A stretch of 64,000 nt of DNA from Antrihabitans spumae. GTDB lineage: Bacteria; Actinomycetota; Actinomycetes; Mycobacteriales; Mycobacteriaceae. The stretch's first letter is position 1, and every line of letters starts with the position of its first letter. Where the stretch lies: positions 62,001-126,000 of the forward strand of contig NZ_JBIMSN010000094.1 in assembly GCF_043944905.1 (NCBI RefSeq). The letters are read 5' to 3'. The notes beneath the pieces are model-generated. The model was not told where the DNA came from, searched no databases, and was given only the letters and a program-made list of their open reading frames with translations. Of this stretch, positions 50,481-59,440 are shown piece by piece. Both the position numbers and the translations under genes were made by a program.

Positions 50481-52787
50481 TCAGTTTCCTGCGGCGATCG
50501 AGCGCCCTGACGCCGCGTCGTTGCGGTCGGAATCGACGAGACCGGCTAGTTCGATCGGTAGTGGCCGGGAATGTACGACGCCGAGGCGTTGCGTAGCTCG
50601 CGTAAGAGCAACGTACAGGTCGTTTCGCCCGCGTGGAGACTCATCGAGGACCTGAGCGGGCTCGACGATGAAAACGACGTCGAACTCGAGACCTTTCGCC
50701 TCCCGCACGGTGAGGACGCTCACCGAGTCGCTTGCGAGGTCTGCGAAAGTTGCTGACAACTCTTTCGGCACGATCACAGCGGTCTGGCCTGGGCCCGTTT
50801 CGGCGGCCACGTAGTCGCGAACGATCGTTTCGAGGGCAGCGGCGTCTACCGCGTGCGCCCAGGGCGGGACGCCAGAGTCTCGCACCGACCGTGGCACCGT
50901 CGCCGTTGGATCGATGGCGCTGAGCACGTCCTGCGCGATACCCATGATCTCGGCGGGTGTCCGGTAGTTCACCGTCAGCTCGGCCAGCTTCCAGCGCCGC
51001 GCCACATACGGCTCGAGGATGCGTTGCCACGAGGTGGTGCCGGCGGGGTCGCCGGTCTGCGCGACGTCGCCGACGACGGTGATCCAGCGATTCGGTATGC
51101 GGCGCATGACCATTCGCCACGCCATCTCGGACAGTTCCTGCGCTTCGTCGATGATGACGTGACCGTAGGTCCAGGTGCGGTCGCCCGCAGCACGTTCCGC
51201 GGTGGTGAGTCGCACACCGGAGTTCTGCCGCTGTGCGAGTTGACTGGCGTCGATCAGGTCGTAGGCCATCAGGATCTCGGGATCCAGTTCGTCTTCGAGA
51301 TCTTGCGGTGCAGAACCGGTCAGGATGTCGAGTGCGCCCTGTGCGTCGGCGATCTGGGCTCGCCATTGCCGCTGGTTGCGTTCGCGCTCTTCCGCGTCGT
51401 CGACGCCGAGTAGCTCGGCTAGTTCGTCGAGCAGGGGAGCGTCGGCAGGGGTGAAGCCGCGACGTTCCGAGGTCAGCAGCGCTGCACGGTCGTCGGCAGC
51501 GAACTGCTGGGCGGCAGTCGACAGTCGCACGTCCGATGCGAGCAGGTCGACCAGTACCTCCTGCGGAGACAGCTCCGGCCACAGGCTGCCGATGGTCGCC
51601 ATGACCTCAGCGTCCGACCGCATCTCGTCGCGGATATCGGCGATGTCGTCGCGGCTGAGCAGATTCGAGCCGCCGACGACGTTGCTGCCGATCGTGGTCG
51701 CGATCTGGTCGGTCAGCGAATCGATGACGCTGGAGACGAAGATCGGGCGAGCCAGGTTGTGCGGCCTACGCGAGGAACGTGCTCTGCCACGGGCCCGCGT
51801 GACGGTCTTGCGGTCGAGCGACACCTCGTAGGACTCGAAGCGCAGCGTAATCGTCTCGTCGGGAACCAACTGCCGATCTCTGACTGCGTTCTTGAGCACC
51901 TCGACCATGGTCAGCGAGCCTTTGAGTTCCGAAGCTCGCAGCGAATCTTCCCGAGTCGCGCGAACACCCGGGTAGAGATCGCCGATCGTCGACAGCAGGA
52001 CACCGGTCTCGCCGAGCGACGGCAGCACCTGCCCGATGTAATCGAGGAACGTCGCGTTCGGCCCGATGATCAGGACGCCGCTCTTCGCCAGCTGCTGGCG
52101 ATAGGTGTACAGCAGATACGCCGCCCGATGGAGTGCGACAGCCGTCTTGCCGGTCCCCGGTCCACCCTGAACGACGAGCACGCTCTTGTGATCGGAGCGA
52201 ATGATGGCGTCCTGCTCGCTCTGAATGGTTTCGACTATGTCGTTCATGTGGCCGGTTCTGGCTGCGTTGAGCGCAGCGAGCAACGCGCTTTCGGTGCCGA
52301 CTCCGCCGGAGTCCTCCGTACGACCTGCCTCCTGCGCAGCGTCGAGGTCGAGGTATTCGTCGTTGACGGCGGTCACTCGGCGGCTGCGAGACCGAATGTG
52401 ACGACGTCGAATCACGCCGTCCGGCATGGCAGTCGTCGCGAGGTAGAACGGACGTGCCATCGGCGCCCGCCAGTCGAGAAGCAGCGTCTCGTAGTCGTTG
52501 GCTTCGTCGAGGATTCCCAGCCGTCCGACGTAGCGCAACTCGTCGTCGCTCATATCGATTCTGCCGAAGCACAAACCGTTTTCGGCCGCGTCGTACTTCG
52601 CGAGGTCGTCGGTGTACAGCTGGCTGAACGATTCGCGCTCGCTGCGAGCCTGCGGCGTCCCACCCGTCTCCAGCAGAACTTTGCTCAGTCGCGTCGACGC
52701 GTACTTCCGCATGCTGTCGAGCTGGTGGTACAGCGTCGACACGTACTCCTGCTCACGGTCCAGGGCACTCTGGCCGTCGTCAGGCAA
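50481..52787 (-). CDS. helR: HelD/HelR-type superfamily 1 helicase-like ATPase (RNA polymerase-associated)
   Basis: The product has 768 residues, a typical length for HelD/HelR. The N-terminal coiled coil (residues 10-65) with an acidic segment precedes an SF1 fold split by an insert: Walker A VQGGPGTGKTAVAL near 213, motif II VIIDEAQELSEM near 549, then VVGDVAQTGD and VNYRTPAEIMGIA. The C-terminal RecA-like domain ends in REAKGLEFDVVFIVEPAQVL and YVALTRATQRLGVVHS. This is the UvrD-like, RNA-polymerase-binding group. HelR relatives in actinobacteria dissociate RNA polymerase complexes and confer tolerance to rifampicin. The 19-bp rifamycin-associated element is not visible upstream. The symbol is a family-based suggestion. 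Confidence 0.88.
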   Translation of the reverse strand: MPDDGQSALDREQEYVSTLYHQLDSMRKYASTRLSKVLLETGGTPQARSERESFSQLYTDDLAKYDAAENGLCFGRIDMSDDELRYVGRLGILDEANDYETLLLDWRAPMARPFYLATTAMPDGVIRRRHIRSRSRRVTAVNDEYLDLDAAQEAGRTEDSGGVGTESALLAALNAARTGHMNDIVETIQSEQDAIIRSDHKSVLVVQGGPGTGKTAVALHRAAYLLYTYRQQLAKSGVLIIGPNATFLDYIGQVLPSLGETGVLLSTIGDLYPGVRATREDSLRASELKGSLTMVEVLKNAVRDRQLVPDETITLRFESYEVSLDRKTVTRARGRARSSRRPHNLARPIFVSSVIDSLTDQIATTIGSNVVGGSNLLSRDDIADIRDEMRSDAEVMATIGSLWPELSPQEVLVDLLASDVRLSTAAQQFAADDRAALLTSERRGFTPADAPLLDELAELLGVDDAEERERNQRQWRAQIADAQGALDILTGSAPQDLEDELDPEILMAYDLIDASQLAQRQNSGVRLTTAERAAGDRTWTYGHVIIDEAQELSEMAWRMVMRRIPNRWITVVGDVAQTGDPAGTTSWQRILEPYVARRWKLAELTVNYRTPAEIMGIAQDVLSAIDPTATVPRSVRDSGVPPWAHAVDAAALETIVRDYVAAETGPGQTAVIVPKELSATFADLASDSVSVLTVREAKGLEFDVVFIVEPAQVLDESPRGRNDLYVALTRATQRLGVVHSRPLPIELAGLVDSDRNDAASGRSIAAGN

Positions 52788-52848
52788 TAGGTACTCCTCG
52801 GTGTCGGGCGCGACTTGTCGCGGGATCGCAAAAATCGCCCTGAGAAGT

Positions 52849-53187
52849 CTAGTTGGAGATCGAAGGGTGCGCCGAAGTGCCCGGTCGGGGGGCCGCGTGG
52901 GTCACCCGGACAAAATGTTCGACAGTCGGAAACGGCTCGTAGAAGCCGTGCAGCAATTCGCGCCAGCGTTCGTACTCGGCCGATCCGCGGAAGCCTTCGG
53001 TGTGGTCTTCCAGCGTCTCCCACTCGACGAGCAAAAGGTACGAGGTCGGCGTCTCGATCGACCGGGACAGAGTGAGCGATCTGAAGCCGGGCATGACCGC
53101 GATGATCGAGCGGGCGTGCTCGAAAGCAGCCTCGAACCGGGTCTCTTCGCCTGGTCGAACGGGGAGCAGTGCATGTTCGAGAATCAT
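52849..53187 (-). CDS. Antibiotic biosynthesis monooxygenase (ABM) family protein
   Basis: The product has 112 residues. The dimeric alpha+beta barrel pattern is clear: ILEHALLPVRPGEETRFEAAFEHARSIIAVMPGFRSLTLSRSIETPTSYLLLVEWETLEDHTEGFRGSAEYERW, ending in an FVRV strand. Members of this family include heme- or flavin-free monooxygenases and many proteins of unknown activity. No binding residue decides the function here. A weak GGAG ribosome-binding site precedes the ATG. It is followed by helR on the same strand with 61 bases between. Confidence 0.88.
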   Translation of the reverse strand: MILEHALLPVRPGEETRFEAAFEHARSIIAVMPGFRSLTLSRSIETPTSYLLLVEWETLEDHTEGFRGSAEYERWRELLHGFYEPFPTVEHFVRVTHAAPRPGTSAHPSISN

Positions 53188-53245
53188 CGCGACGAACTCC
53201 TCGGCCTACGGACCGCCGTGCGTGGCGGTCCGTCGACCTCGAAGA

Positions 53246-54166
53246 CTAGCTGTACTCGGCGGCCTTGGACTTCACTGCGCGTGAGGCCTTGGCTGCTTCC
53301 TTCTTGGCTCTTGCCGCCTCTTTCCTGGTCACCTTTGCGAGCACTTCGCCGCGTTCGGCTGCACGGGCAGCAAGCTCGCTGCTGCGGTTGCGCGCCGCTT
53401 CGGCAAGCTCCGGTCCGTGCTCGCGTGCGTAGTCACCCAACTCGCGGCCACGCTCGGCGGCCGCTTCCGCGAGCTCACTGCCGCGTTCTTTGGCTGCGGC
53501 TGCAATGCCTGGTCCGCGTTCGCGGGCGACCTCGGCGAGCTCGTTGCCGCGCTCTATTGCAGCGGCTGCGATCACCGGTCCGCGTTCGCGCGCGACCTCG
53601 GCAAGCGCGCGACTCCTCTCTGCTGCGGCGTGCAAGCCGTGGCTCACAGTCTCGCCGAACGCTCCGGTCTCGGCGGCAGCGCCGATCGGGAGTGCGGACG
53701 ACACAGCCGCGGTTGCGCGACGTGCCGCTCGGCGTCCACGCCAACCGAGCGACGGCTTACCTTCGGTATCCACAGCCGCGATCATCAGACCACCGAGCAG
53801 GCTGAGGCCCGTGAGGAATTCGGTGCGCTCCTGCGCCTTGAGCTGGGGGTCGGTTTCGTTCCAGAAGGCGTTGCGGCCGAGGTTGCCAGGGACGAGGGTG
53901 CCGGCAAGAGCGATCGACGCGAGACGCGGCGCCTTGTTGGTCGCCAGCAGTGCGCCACCCGCGATCTGGATGGCGGCGTTGATCCGGACTACTTGCTCGG
54001 CATCGGTCGGCACCTTGGATGAGTACTTGTCGGGCAGCACCTCTTGGCTCTTGTCGAGGAGCGGCCGGGTGGCGTCGGCTGAGAGCTTCGTATTCCTCAG
54101 GGACTCGATGCCCTGCGCGATGAAGATCGTCGACATTAGCGGTCGGGCAATTCTGCGAATCAACAT
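53246..54166 (-). CDS. DoxX-family membrane protein with a long repetitive cytoplasmic tail
   Basis: The product has 306 residues from ATG 54166. The frame is open to 54214 but the family begins with LIRRIARPLMSTIFIAQG. Four membrane helices make up the DoxX domain (about 1-150): early RIARPL helix, VVRINAAIQIAGGALLA, ASIALAGTLVPGNLGRNAFW and FLTGLSLLGGLMIAAV. From residue about 175 on, the tail consists of degenerate repeats with the core ERG-x-x-[IL]-A-x-x-A, for example ERGPVIAAAAIERGNELAEV and EHGPELAEAARN, ending in a Lys/Ala-rich tract. The tail is predicted to be a long amphipathic helix. DoxX proteins take part in thiol and sulphur redox stress responses. It is divergent from a MerR regulator. 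Confidence 0.85.
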   Translation of the reverse strand: MLIRRIARPLMSTIFIAQGIESLRNTKLSADATRPLLDKSQEVLPDKYSSKVPTDAEQVVRINAAIQIAGGALLATNKAPRLASIALAGTLVPGNLGRNAFWNETDPQLKAQERTEFLTGLSLLGGLMIAAVDTEGKPSLGWRGRRAARRATAAVSSALPIGAAAETGAFGETVSHGLHAAAERSRALAEVARERGPVIAAAAIERGNELAEVARERGPGIAAAAKERGSELAEAAAERGRELGDYAREHGPELAEAARNRSSELAARAAERGEVLAKVTRKEAARAKKEAAKASRAVKSKAAEYS

Positions 54167-54311
54167 GACGCGAGGGTTCCCACAGCGCCCTTGCGCGAAA
54201 CGTGACATCGACAACTTCGGGTCAGAACAGCGGTGGCTGACTGCGTATCAGGCAGCGTTCGATTCGCTAGGCTGGCCCGACCACCCGGCGATCGACAGGG
54301 GACTGCGGCAA

Positions 54312-55064
54312 GTGGACTACCGGATCGATGATCTCGCGAGAGAGGCCGGAACGACGTCACGCAACGTCCGCGCTTATCAGGAGCGCGGCTTGCTACCACC
54401 CGCTGTCAGGTGGTCGGGCCGAGCGGCGATCTACGACGAGACGCATCTGGAACGACTGAAAATCATCGATGCGCTACTGCAGCGAGGTTTCACCACTGCG
54501 CATATCGCCGACTTCATCACCAGCTGGGAAACGGGCAAGGACATGTCCGAGGTGCTGGGACTGCAACATGCTGTCACTGCAACCTGGGGCGACACCAGTT
54601 CCATCGACGTGCCTCGCGAGTTGGTCGATACGTTTCTCGGGTCGGACGCACGGGACCTGGTCGATCGGCTCATCGAACTCGGGCTTGCTCGCGCCAAGGA
54701 CGACGATACGATCACGTTCACCCGCCCGAGCATGCTCGAAGCGTTCGCCGAGCTGCACACCTTCGGCCTGCAGCTGCGCGATGTCATCGACCTGTACAGC
54801 GACATCGCCCAACGCGTCGACGACATAGCCAGGCTGATGGTCGACACTGCGCGTTCGCACATCACCGCTCAGCACGGGCCTGGTTGGCTACCCGATACCG
54901 ACGAGGACATCGCCGCAACAACCAACATGATCAGCCACATGCGCGAGATCGGCATCGCTGCCGTCCACGACACGCTGGCCTCGGCGATGGAAAACACGGT
55001 CGCGACCCAGCTCGGCGAATACCTATCGGTGGCATTTCAGAAGCGCAAGGTGGAGTCCGAGTAA
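54312..55064 (+). CDS. MerR-family transcriptional regulator
   Basis: The product has 250 residues from GTG 54312 with AGGGGA upstream; the long open frame behind it runs antisense through the DoxX gene. The N-terminal winged HTH is typical: YRIDDLAREAGTTSRNVRAYQERGLLPPAVRWSGRAAIYDETHLERLKIIDALLQRGFTTAHIADFI. The C-terminal half is a helical domain of about 170 residues with no metal-binding cysteines, so a small-molecule effector is more likely than a metal. The long C-terminal part is larger than in metal-sensing MerR proteins. It is divergent from the DoxX gene, which it may regulate, and 18 bases upstream of the deazaflavin-type oxidoreductase gene. Confidence 0.92.
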   Translation: MDYRIDDLAREAGTTSRNVRAYQERGLLPPAVRWSGRAAIYDETHLERLKIIDALLQRGFTTAHIADFITSWETGKDMSEVLGLQHAVTATWGDTSSIDVPRELVDTFLGSDARDLVDRLIELGLARAKDDDTITFTRPSMLEAFAELHTFGLQLRDVIDLYSDIAQRVDDIARLMVDTARSHITAQHGPGWLPDTDEDIAATTNMISHMREIGIAAVHDTLASAMENTVATQLGEYLSVAFQKRKVESE

Positions 55065-55082
55065 ACAACATTCGGGGGTGCA

Positions 55083-55655
55083 ATGGACGATCGAAAAGAT
55101 GGGTCGGTTCCCGACTCGCTTCGGTACACGGACGGCAACTACGTAGCCGAACGAGGACGATGGCTGACCGGCGGCGACTCGGTACGAGGAAGACGAGTCG
55201 CGGCCAGAATGTTGCGTGCGGTGCACAAGCCGTGGTTCCGCGTGTGGTTGCCACACGGCGTGGGCGTACTCACGACAACGGGCCGAAAAACGGGTAAACC
55301 ACGGACCACCTACATCAAGGCGGTCCGTGCAGGAGACAAGGCCTACCTGGTTGCGATACCGGGTCAGCAGGCGCTGTGGCTGAAGAACATCCGGGCCGAT
55401 TCATCGGTGCGGTTGCGAGTGCGCGGCGGCACCTTCGCGGGCGTGGCGCGAGAGCCGCACGACGACAGCGAGCGGCGGACGGCCTACGACGCATTTTGCG
55501 GCACGGTCCACCCGTTCGACTACGTGGAGAATGCCTTCCATCGGCGCGGGCTGCCGACCCGCGCGAAGATCGTCGAGCTGCATCGAGCCTGGTTCGACGG
55601 TGGGATTCCGTTGGTTGTCGATCTCGAGAAGGATGCGGGAACGCTCGAGTCCTGA
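55083..55655 (+). CDS. Deazaflavin-dependent nitroreductase-family (DDN) protein
   Basis: The product has 190 residues. It has the DDN/DUF385 plan: VGVLTTTGRKTGKPRTTYIKAVRAGDKAYLVAIPGQQALWLKNIRADSSVRLRVRGGTFAGVAREP. These split-barrel proteins in actinobacteria usually bind F420 or other flavins; members include the nitroimidazole-activating Ddn. The N-terminal 45 residues are an extra helical region. It follows the MerR gene by 18 bases, so it is likely in its operon. Confidence 0.88.
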   Translation: MDDRKDGSVPDSLRYTDGNYVAERGRWLTGGDSVRGRRVAARMLRAVHKPWFRVWLPHGVGVLTTTGRKTGKPRTTYIKAVRAGDKAYLVAIPGQQALWLKNIRADSSVRLRVRGGTFAGVAREPHDDSERRTAYDAFCGTVHPFDYVENAFHRRGLPTRAKIVELHRAWFDGGIPLVVDLEKDAGTLES

Positions 55656-55658
55656 GAG

Positions 55659-56345
55659 TTACCAGCCGCGCTCTCGCCACTCCGCCAGGTGGGGGCGTTC
55701 GTTTCCGAGTGTGGTGTCGTCACCGTGGCCGGGGTAGACGATCGTGTCGTCACCGAAGCGGCCGAACAGCTTCGTCTCGACGTCGGCCATCAGGCTGGCG
55801 AACTTCTCCGCGTCCGCTGTTTTTCCGACGCCGCCGGGGAACAGCGAGTCGCCGGTGAACAGGTGCACTCGCCCACCCGGTTCGGTGAGTGCCAGCGCGA
55901 CCGATCCAGGCGTGTGGCCGCTCAGGTGGATGATCTCGAGCTCGAGTTCACCGATCTGAATACTTTCGCCGTCGTCGAGATCGAAGTCGGGCGGAACCGG
56001 AAGCGGCTCTGCGTCGAGAGGGTGCGCAGCCGTCGAGGCGCCGATCGCGGAGACGACATCCTGTAGCGCCAACCAGTGGTCGGGATGGGAATGTGTTGTG
56101 ACGATAAGCTCGAGAACGCCGCCGGCCTCCGCTCGGACGAGCTGGATAAGTCGCGGCGCTTCGTTCGCGGCGTCGATGAGCAGCGACAAGCCCGTCGAGG
56201 AACATTGCACCAGGTAGGCGTTGTTATCCATAGGACCGACCGAGATCTTGATAATGCTCGCGCCATCGACTGTGCGTCGTTGGGCGGACGAACCGGGGGC
56301 GATGTGGCCGGTGTAGTTGCTGTCGATTGCGACGGGTTGCTCCAT
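55659..56345 (-). CDS. Metallo-beta-lactamase-fold hydrolase
   Basis: The product has 228 residues from ATG 56345, which has TAGCCT seven bases upstream (leaderless). The metal-binding motif HSHPDH (HxHxDH) is at residue 84. Later metal ligands are visible in LSGHTPGSVAL, GDSLF, and PGHGDDT. The length and motifs fit glyoxalase II-like or related MBL hydrolases. It is divergent from uvrA. The substrate is unknown. Confidence 0.9.
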   Translation of the reverse strand: MEQPVAIDSNYTGHIAPGSSAQRRTVDGASIIKISVGPMDNNAYLVQCSSTGLSLLIDAANEAPRLIQLVRAEAGGVLELIVTTHSHPDHWLALQDVVSAIGASTAAHPLDAEPLPVPPDFDLDDGESIQIGELELEIIHLSGHTPGSVALALTEPGGRVHLFTGDSLFPGGVGKTADAEKFASLMADVETKLFGRFGDDTIVYPGHGDDTTLGNERPHLAEWRERGW

Positions 56346-56352
56346 GTTCCGC

Positions 56353-56358
56353 AGGCTA
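56353..56358 (-). promoter_or_regulatory. -10 box of the MBL-fold gene
   Basis: On the minus strand TAGCCT lies seven bases before ATG 56345. A leaderless transcript is inferred. Confidence 0.4.
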
Positions 56359-56506
56359 CCGTCGTGGGTATGCGGCCGTTGCTCGCCCATTCGTCCAAGA
56401 AACTTGTCGGTGGGCCGACATAGCATGTGGACCGCGTGCGCTGTCGTCGCACGGACCTCGTGAATTGCACCTGTTTGTGACTAGTTCTGACAAGAAGGGA
56501 CTGCCA

Positions 56507-59440
56507 GTGGCGGACCGCCTGATCGTGCGGGGTGCTCGCGAGCACAATCTGCGCGGGATCGATCTCGACCTCCCTCGTGACAGCCTGATCGTTTTCACCG
56601 GACTCTCCGGATCCGGTAAATCGAGCCTGGCGTTCGACACGATCTTCGCCGAAGGTCAACGTCGTTACGTCGAGTCGTTGTCGGCCTATGCGCGTCAGTT
56701 CCTCGGGCAGATGGACAAGCCCGACGTCGATTTCATCGAGGGGCTCTCACCGGCGGTATCGATCGACCAGAAGTCGACCAACCGCAACCCGCGCTCGACG
56801 GTAGGCACCATCACCGAGGTGTACGACTACCTGCGCCTGCTCTATGCGCGAGCCGGCGACGCACACTGCCCGGTCTGTGGTGAACCGATCGCAAAACAGA
56901 CGCCTCAGCAGATCGTGGATCAGGTACTGGCCATGGAGGACGGCACCAAGTTTCAGGTGCTCGCTCCTGTGGTCCGGACCCGCAAGGGCGAGTTCGTCGA
57001 CCTGTTCGAACAACTGCAGTCGCAGGGGTATGCGCGTGTCCGGGTCGACGGTGTCGTCCACCCGTTGACCGAGCCTCCGACGCTGAAGAAGCAGGAAAAG
57101 CACGACATCGAGGTCATCGTCGACCGGTTGACGGTGAAGGCCAGCTCCAAACAGCGGCTGACCGACTCGGTCGAGACCGCTCTGCGCCTCGCCGACGGCA
57201 TCGTCGTCCTCGATTTCGTCGATCGCGACGAGCAGGCGCCCGATCGTGAACGCCGGTATTCCGAACGGCTCGCGTGCCCGAACAATCATCCACTCGACAT
57301 CGACGATCTCGAGCCGCGTTCGTTCTCCTTCAACTCTCCGTACGGTGCGTGCCAGGAGTGTGTAGGACTCGGCATTCGTAAAGAGGTCGATCCCGAGCTG
57401 GTCGTTCCGGACCCGGAGCTGAGTCTCGAGGACGGTGCGATCGCGCCGTGGTCGGTCGGGCAGCAGGCGGAGTACTTCGGTCGGCTGTTGTCAGGATTGT
57501 CGGAGATCATCGGCTTCTCGATGCGGACGCCGTGGAAGGATCTACCGGCCAAGGCTCGCAAGGCGGTGCTCGAGGGCAGTTCCGACCAGGTGCACATTCG
57601 CTACAAGAACCGGTACGGCCGCACCCGCTCTTATTACGCCGACTTCGAGGGCGTCATGCCCTTCCTGCATCGCCGGATGGAGAACACCGAATCGGAGCAG
57701 ATGAAGGAGCGGTACGACGGCTACATGCGCGACGTGCCGTGTCCTGCCTGCAACGGCGCTCGGCTCAAGCCCGAGATTCTGTCGGTGACCATCTCGGCGG
57801 GCGAGGACAAGAAGTCGATCGCCGAAGTCAGCGAGTTGTCGATAGCGGAGTGCTCGGAGTTCCTCGGCAACCTGACCCTCGGCCCGCGACAGAAGGCGAT
57901 CGCGGGTCAGGTGCTCAAGGAAGTGCAGGCCAGGCTCGGGTTCCTACTCGATGTCGGTTTGCAGTACCTCTCGCTGTCACGCGCGGCGGGAACGCTCTCC
58001 GGTGGTGAGGCGCAGCGTATTCGGCTGGCGACCCAGATCGGGTCGGGGCTGGTCGGCGTGCTGTATGTGCTCGACGAACCATCGATCGGTTTGCATCAGC
58101 GCGACAACCGGCGGCTCATCGAAACCCTCACGCGGCTGCGGGATCTCGGCAACACGCTCATCGTCGTCGAACACGACGAAGACACCATTCGGGCGTCCGA
58201 CTGGGTCGTCGACATCGGTCCGCTCGCAGGTGAGCACGGTGGTCGCGTCGTGCACAGCGGACCGTACGAAGAACTGCTAACCGATCCCGAATCGCTCACC
58301 GGCGCCTATCTTTCCGGTCGATCGGAGATCGCGATCCCGCTCGTGCGACGGATCGCGAACCGGAAACGTCAGGTGACGGTTGTCGGTGCACGCGAGCACA
58401 ACCTCCGAGGCATCGACGTGAGTTTCCCGCTCGGGGTGCTCACCGCGGTCACCGGCGTCAGCGGCTCGGGCAAATCGACGCTGGTCAACGACATCCTCGC
58501 GACGGTCATGGCCAACAAGCTCAACGGCGCGCGGCAGGTACCTGGGCGCCACACCCGAATCAACGGATTGGATCAACTCGACAAACTCGTCCAGGTCGAC
58601 CAGTCGCCGATCGGACGTACCCCGCGATCCAATGCGGCGACCTACACGGGCGTTTTCGACAAGATCAGGACGTTGTTCGCGGCGACCACCGAAGCCAAGG
58701 TCCGCGGTTACCAGCCGGGTCGCTTCTCGTTCAACGTGAAGGGCGGCCGGTGCGAGGCATGCTCGGGCGACGGCACCCTGAAGATCGAGATGAACTTCCT
58801 TCCGGATGTGTACGTCCCCTGCGAGGTCTGCCACGGTGCGCGGTACAACCGCGAAACGCTGGAAGTGCACTACAAGGGCAAGACGATCGCCGAGGTCCTC
58901 GACCTGTCGATCGAGGAGGCCGCTGACTTCTTCGAACCCATCACGTCCATCCATCGGTATCTGAAGACGCTCAACGATGTCGGTCTCGGCTACGTCAGGC
59001 TCGGCCAGCCTGCACCCACGCTGTCGGGAGGCGAAGCGCAGCGCGTGAAGCTTGCCGCCGAACTGCAGAAACGTTCGACCGGACGGACCGCCTACATTCT
59101 CGACGAGCCGACGACCGGCCTGCACTTCGAGGACATCCGCAAACTTCTGATCGTCGTCAACGGATTGGTCGACAAGGGCAACACCGTCATCGTGATCGAG
59201 CACAATCTCGATGTGATCAAGACATCGGACTGGGTGGTCGACATGGGACCGGAGGGTGGGTCGGGCGGCGGCGTCGTCGTCGCAGAGGGCACGCCGGAAG
59301 AGATTGCGGACGTCGAGGAAAGCTACACAGGTCAGTTCCTGAAGACGGTGCTGAAGCCGGCGTCGACGGCGATCAAGACGGCTCCCAAGAAGCGGGCACC
59401 GCGCAAGCGGGCCGCGGTCGGGGCAGGCGCGAAGTCGTGA
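56507..59440 (+). CDS. uvrA: Excinuclease ABC subunit A
   Basis: The product has 977 residues from GTG 56507 with AAGGGA six bases upstream; the longer frame to 56327 has no support. Two ABC ATPase modules are interleaved with zinc sites. The first module has Walker A GLSGSGKSSLAFDT near 34 and signature LSGGEAQRIRLA. The CPVC segment near 120 and CPACNGARL near 412 belong to the first zinc region. The second module has Walker A GVSGSGKSTLVND near 650, CEAC and CEVC zinc pairs near 749-770, and LSGGEAQRVKLA. UvrA recognises bulky DNA lesions and loads UvrB. A Lys/Ala/Arg-rich tail is species-specific. Its stop overlaps the start of the next gene. Confidence 0.97.
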   Translation: MADRLIVRGAREHNLRGIDLDLPRDSLIVFTGLSGSGKSSLAFDTIFAEGQRRYVESLSAYARQFLGQMDKPDVDFIEGLSPAVSIDQKSTNRNPRSTVGTITEVYDYLRLLYARAGDAHCPVCGEPIAKQTPQQIVDQVLAMEDGTKFQVLAPVVRTRKGEFVDLFEQLQSQGYARVRVDGVVHPLTEPPTLKKQEKHDIEVIVDRLTVKASSKQRLTDSVETALRLADGIVVLDFVDRDEQAPDRERRYSERLACPNNHPLDIDDLEPRSFSFNSPYGACQECVGLGIRKEVDPELVVPDPELSLEDGAIAPWSVGQQAEYFGRLLSGLSEIIGFSMRTPWKDLPAKARKAVLEGSSDQVHIRYKNRYGRTRSYYADFEGVMPFLHRRMENTESEQMKERYDGYMRDVPCPACNGARLKPEILSVTISAGEDKKSIAEVSELSIAECSEFLGNLTLGPRQKAIAGQVLKEVQARLGFLLDVGLQYLSLSRAAGTLSGGEAQRIRLATQIGSGLVGVLYVLDEPSIGLHQRDNRRLIETLTRLRDLGNTLIVVEHDEDTIRASDWVVDIGPLAGEHGGRVVHSGPYEELLTDPESLTGAYLSGRSEIAIPLVRRIANRKRQVTVVGAREHNLRGIDVSFPLGVLTAVTGVSGSGKSTLVNDILATVMANKLNGARQVPGRHTRINGLDQLDKLVQVDQSPIGRTPRSNAATYTGVFDKIRTLFAATTEAKVRGYQPGRFSFNVKGGRCEACSGDGTLKIEMNFLPDVYVPCEVCHGARYNRETLEVHYKGKTIAEVLDLSIEEAADFFEPITSIHRYLKTLNDVGLGYVRLGQPAPTLSGGEAQRVKLAAELQKRSTGRTAYILDEPTTGLHFEDIRKLLIVVNGLVDKGNTVIVIEHNLDVIKTSDWVVDMGPEGGSGGGVVVAEGTPEEIADVEESYTGQFLKTVLKPASTAIKTAPKKRAPRKRAAVGAGAKS

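Noticed and set aside
52788..52848. Rifamycin-associated element upstream of helR
   Set aside because: No 19-bp palindrome of the known type is found in the gap between the ABM and helR genes.
53490..54311. Upstream extension of the MerR gene
   Set aside because: The open frame lies antisense to DoxX; the winged HTH starts at the GTG at 54312, which has a ribosome-binding site.
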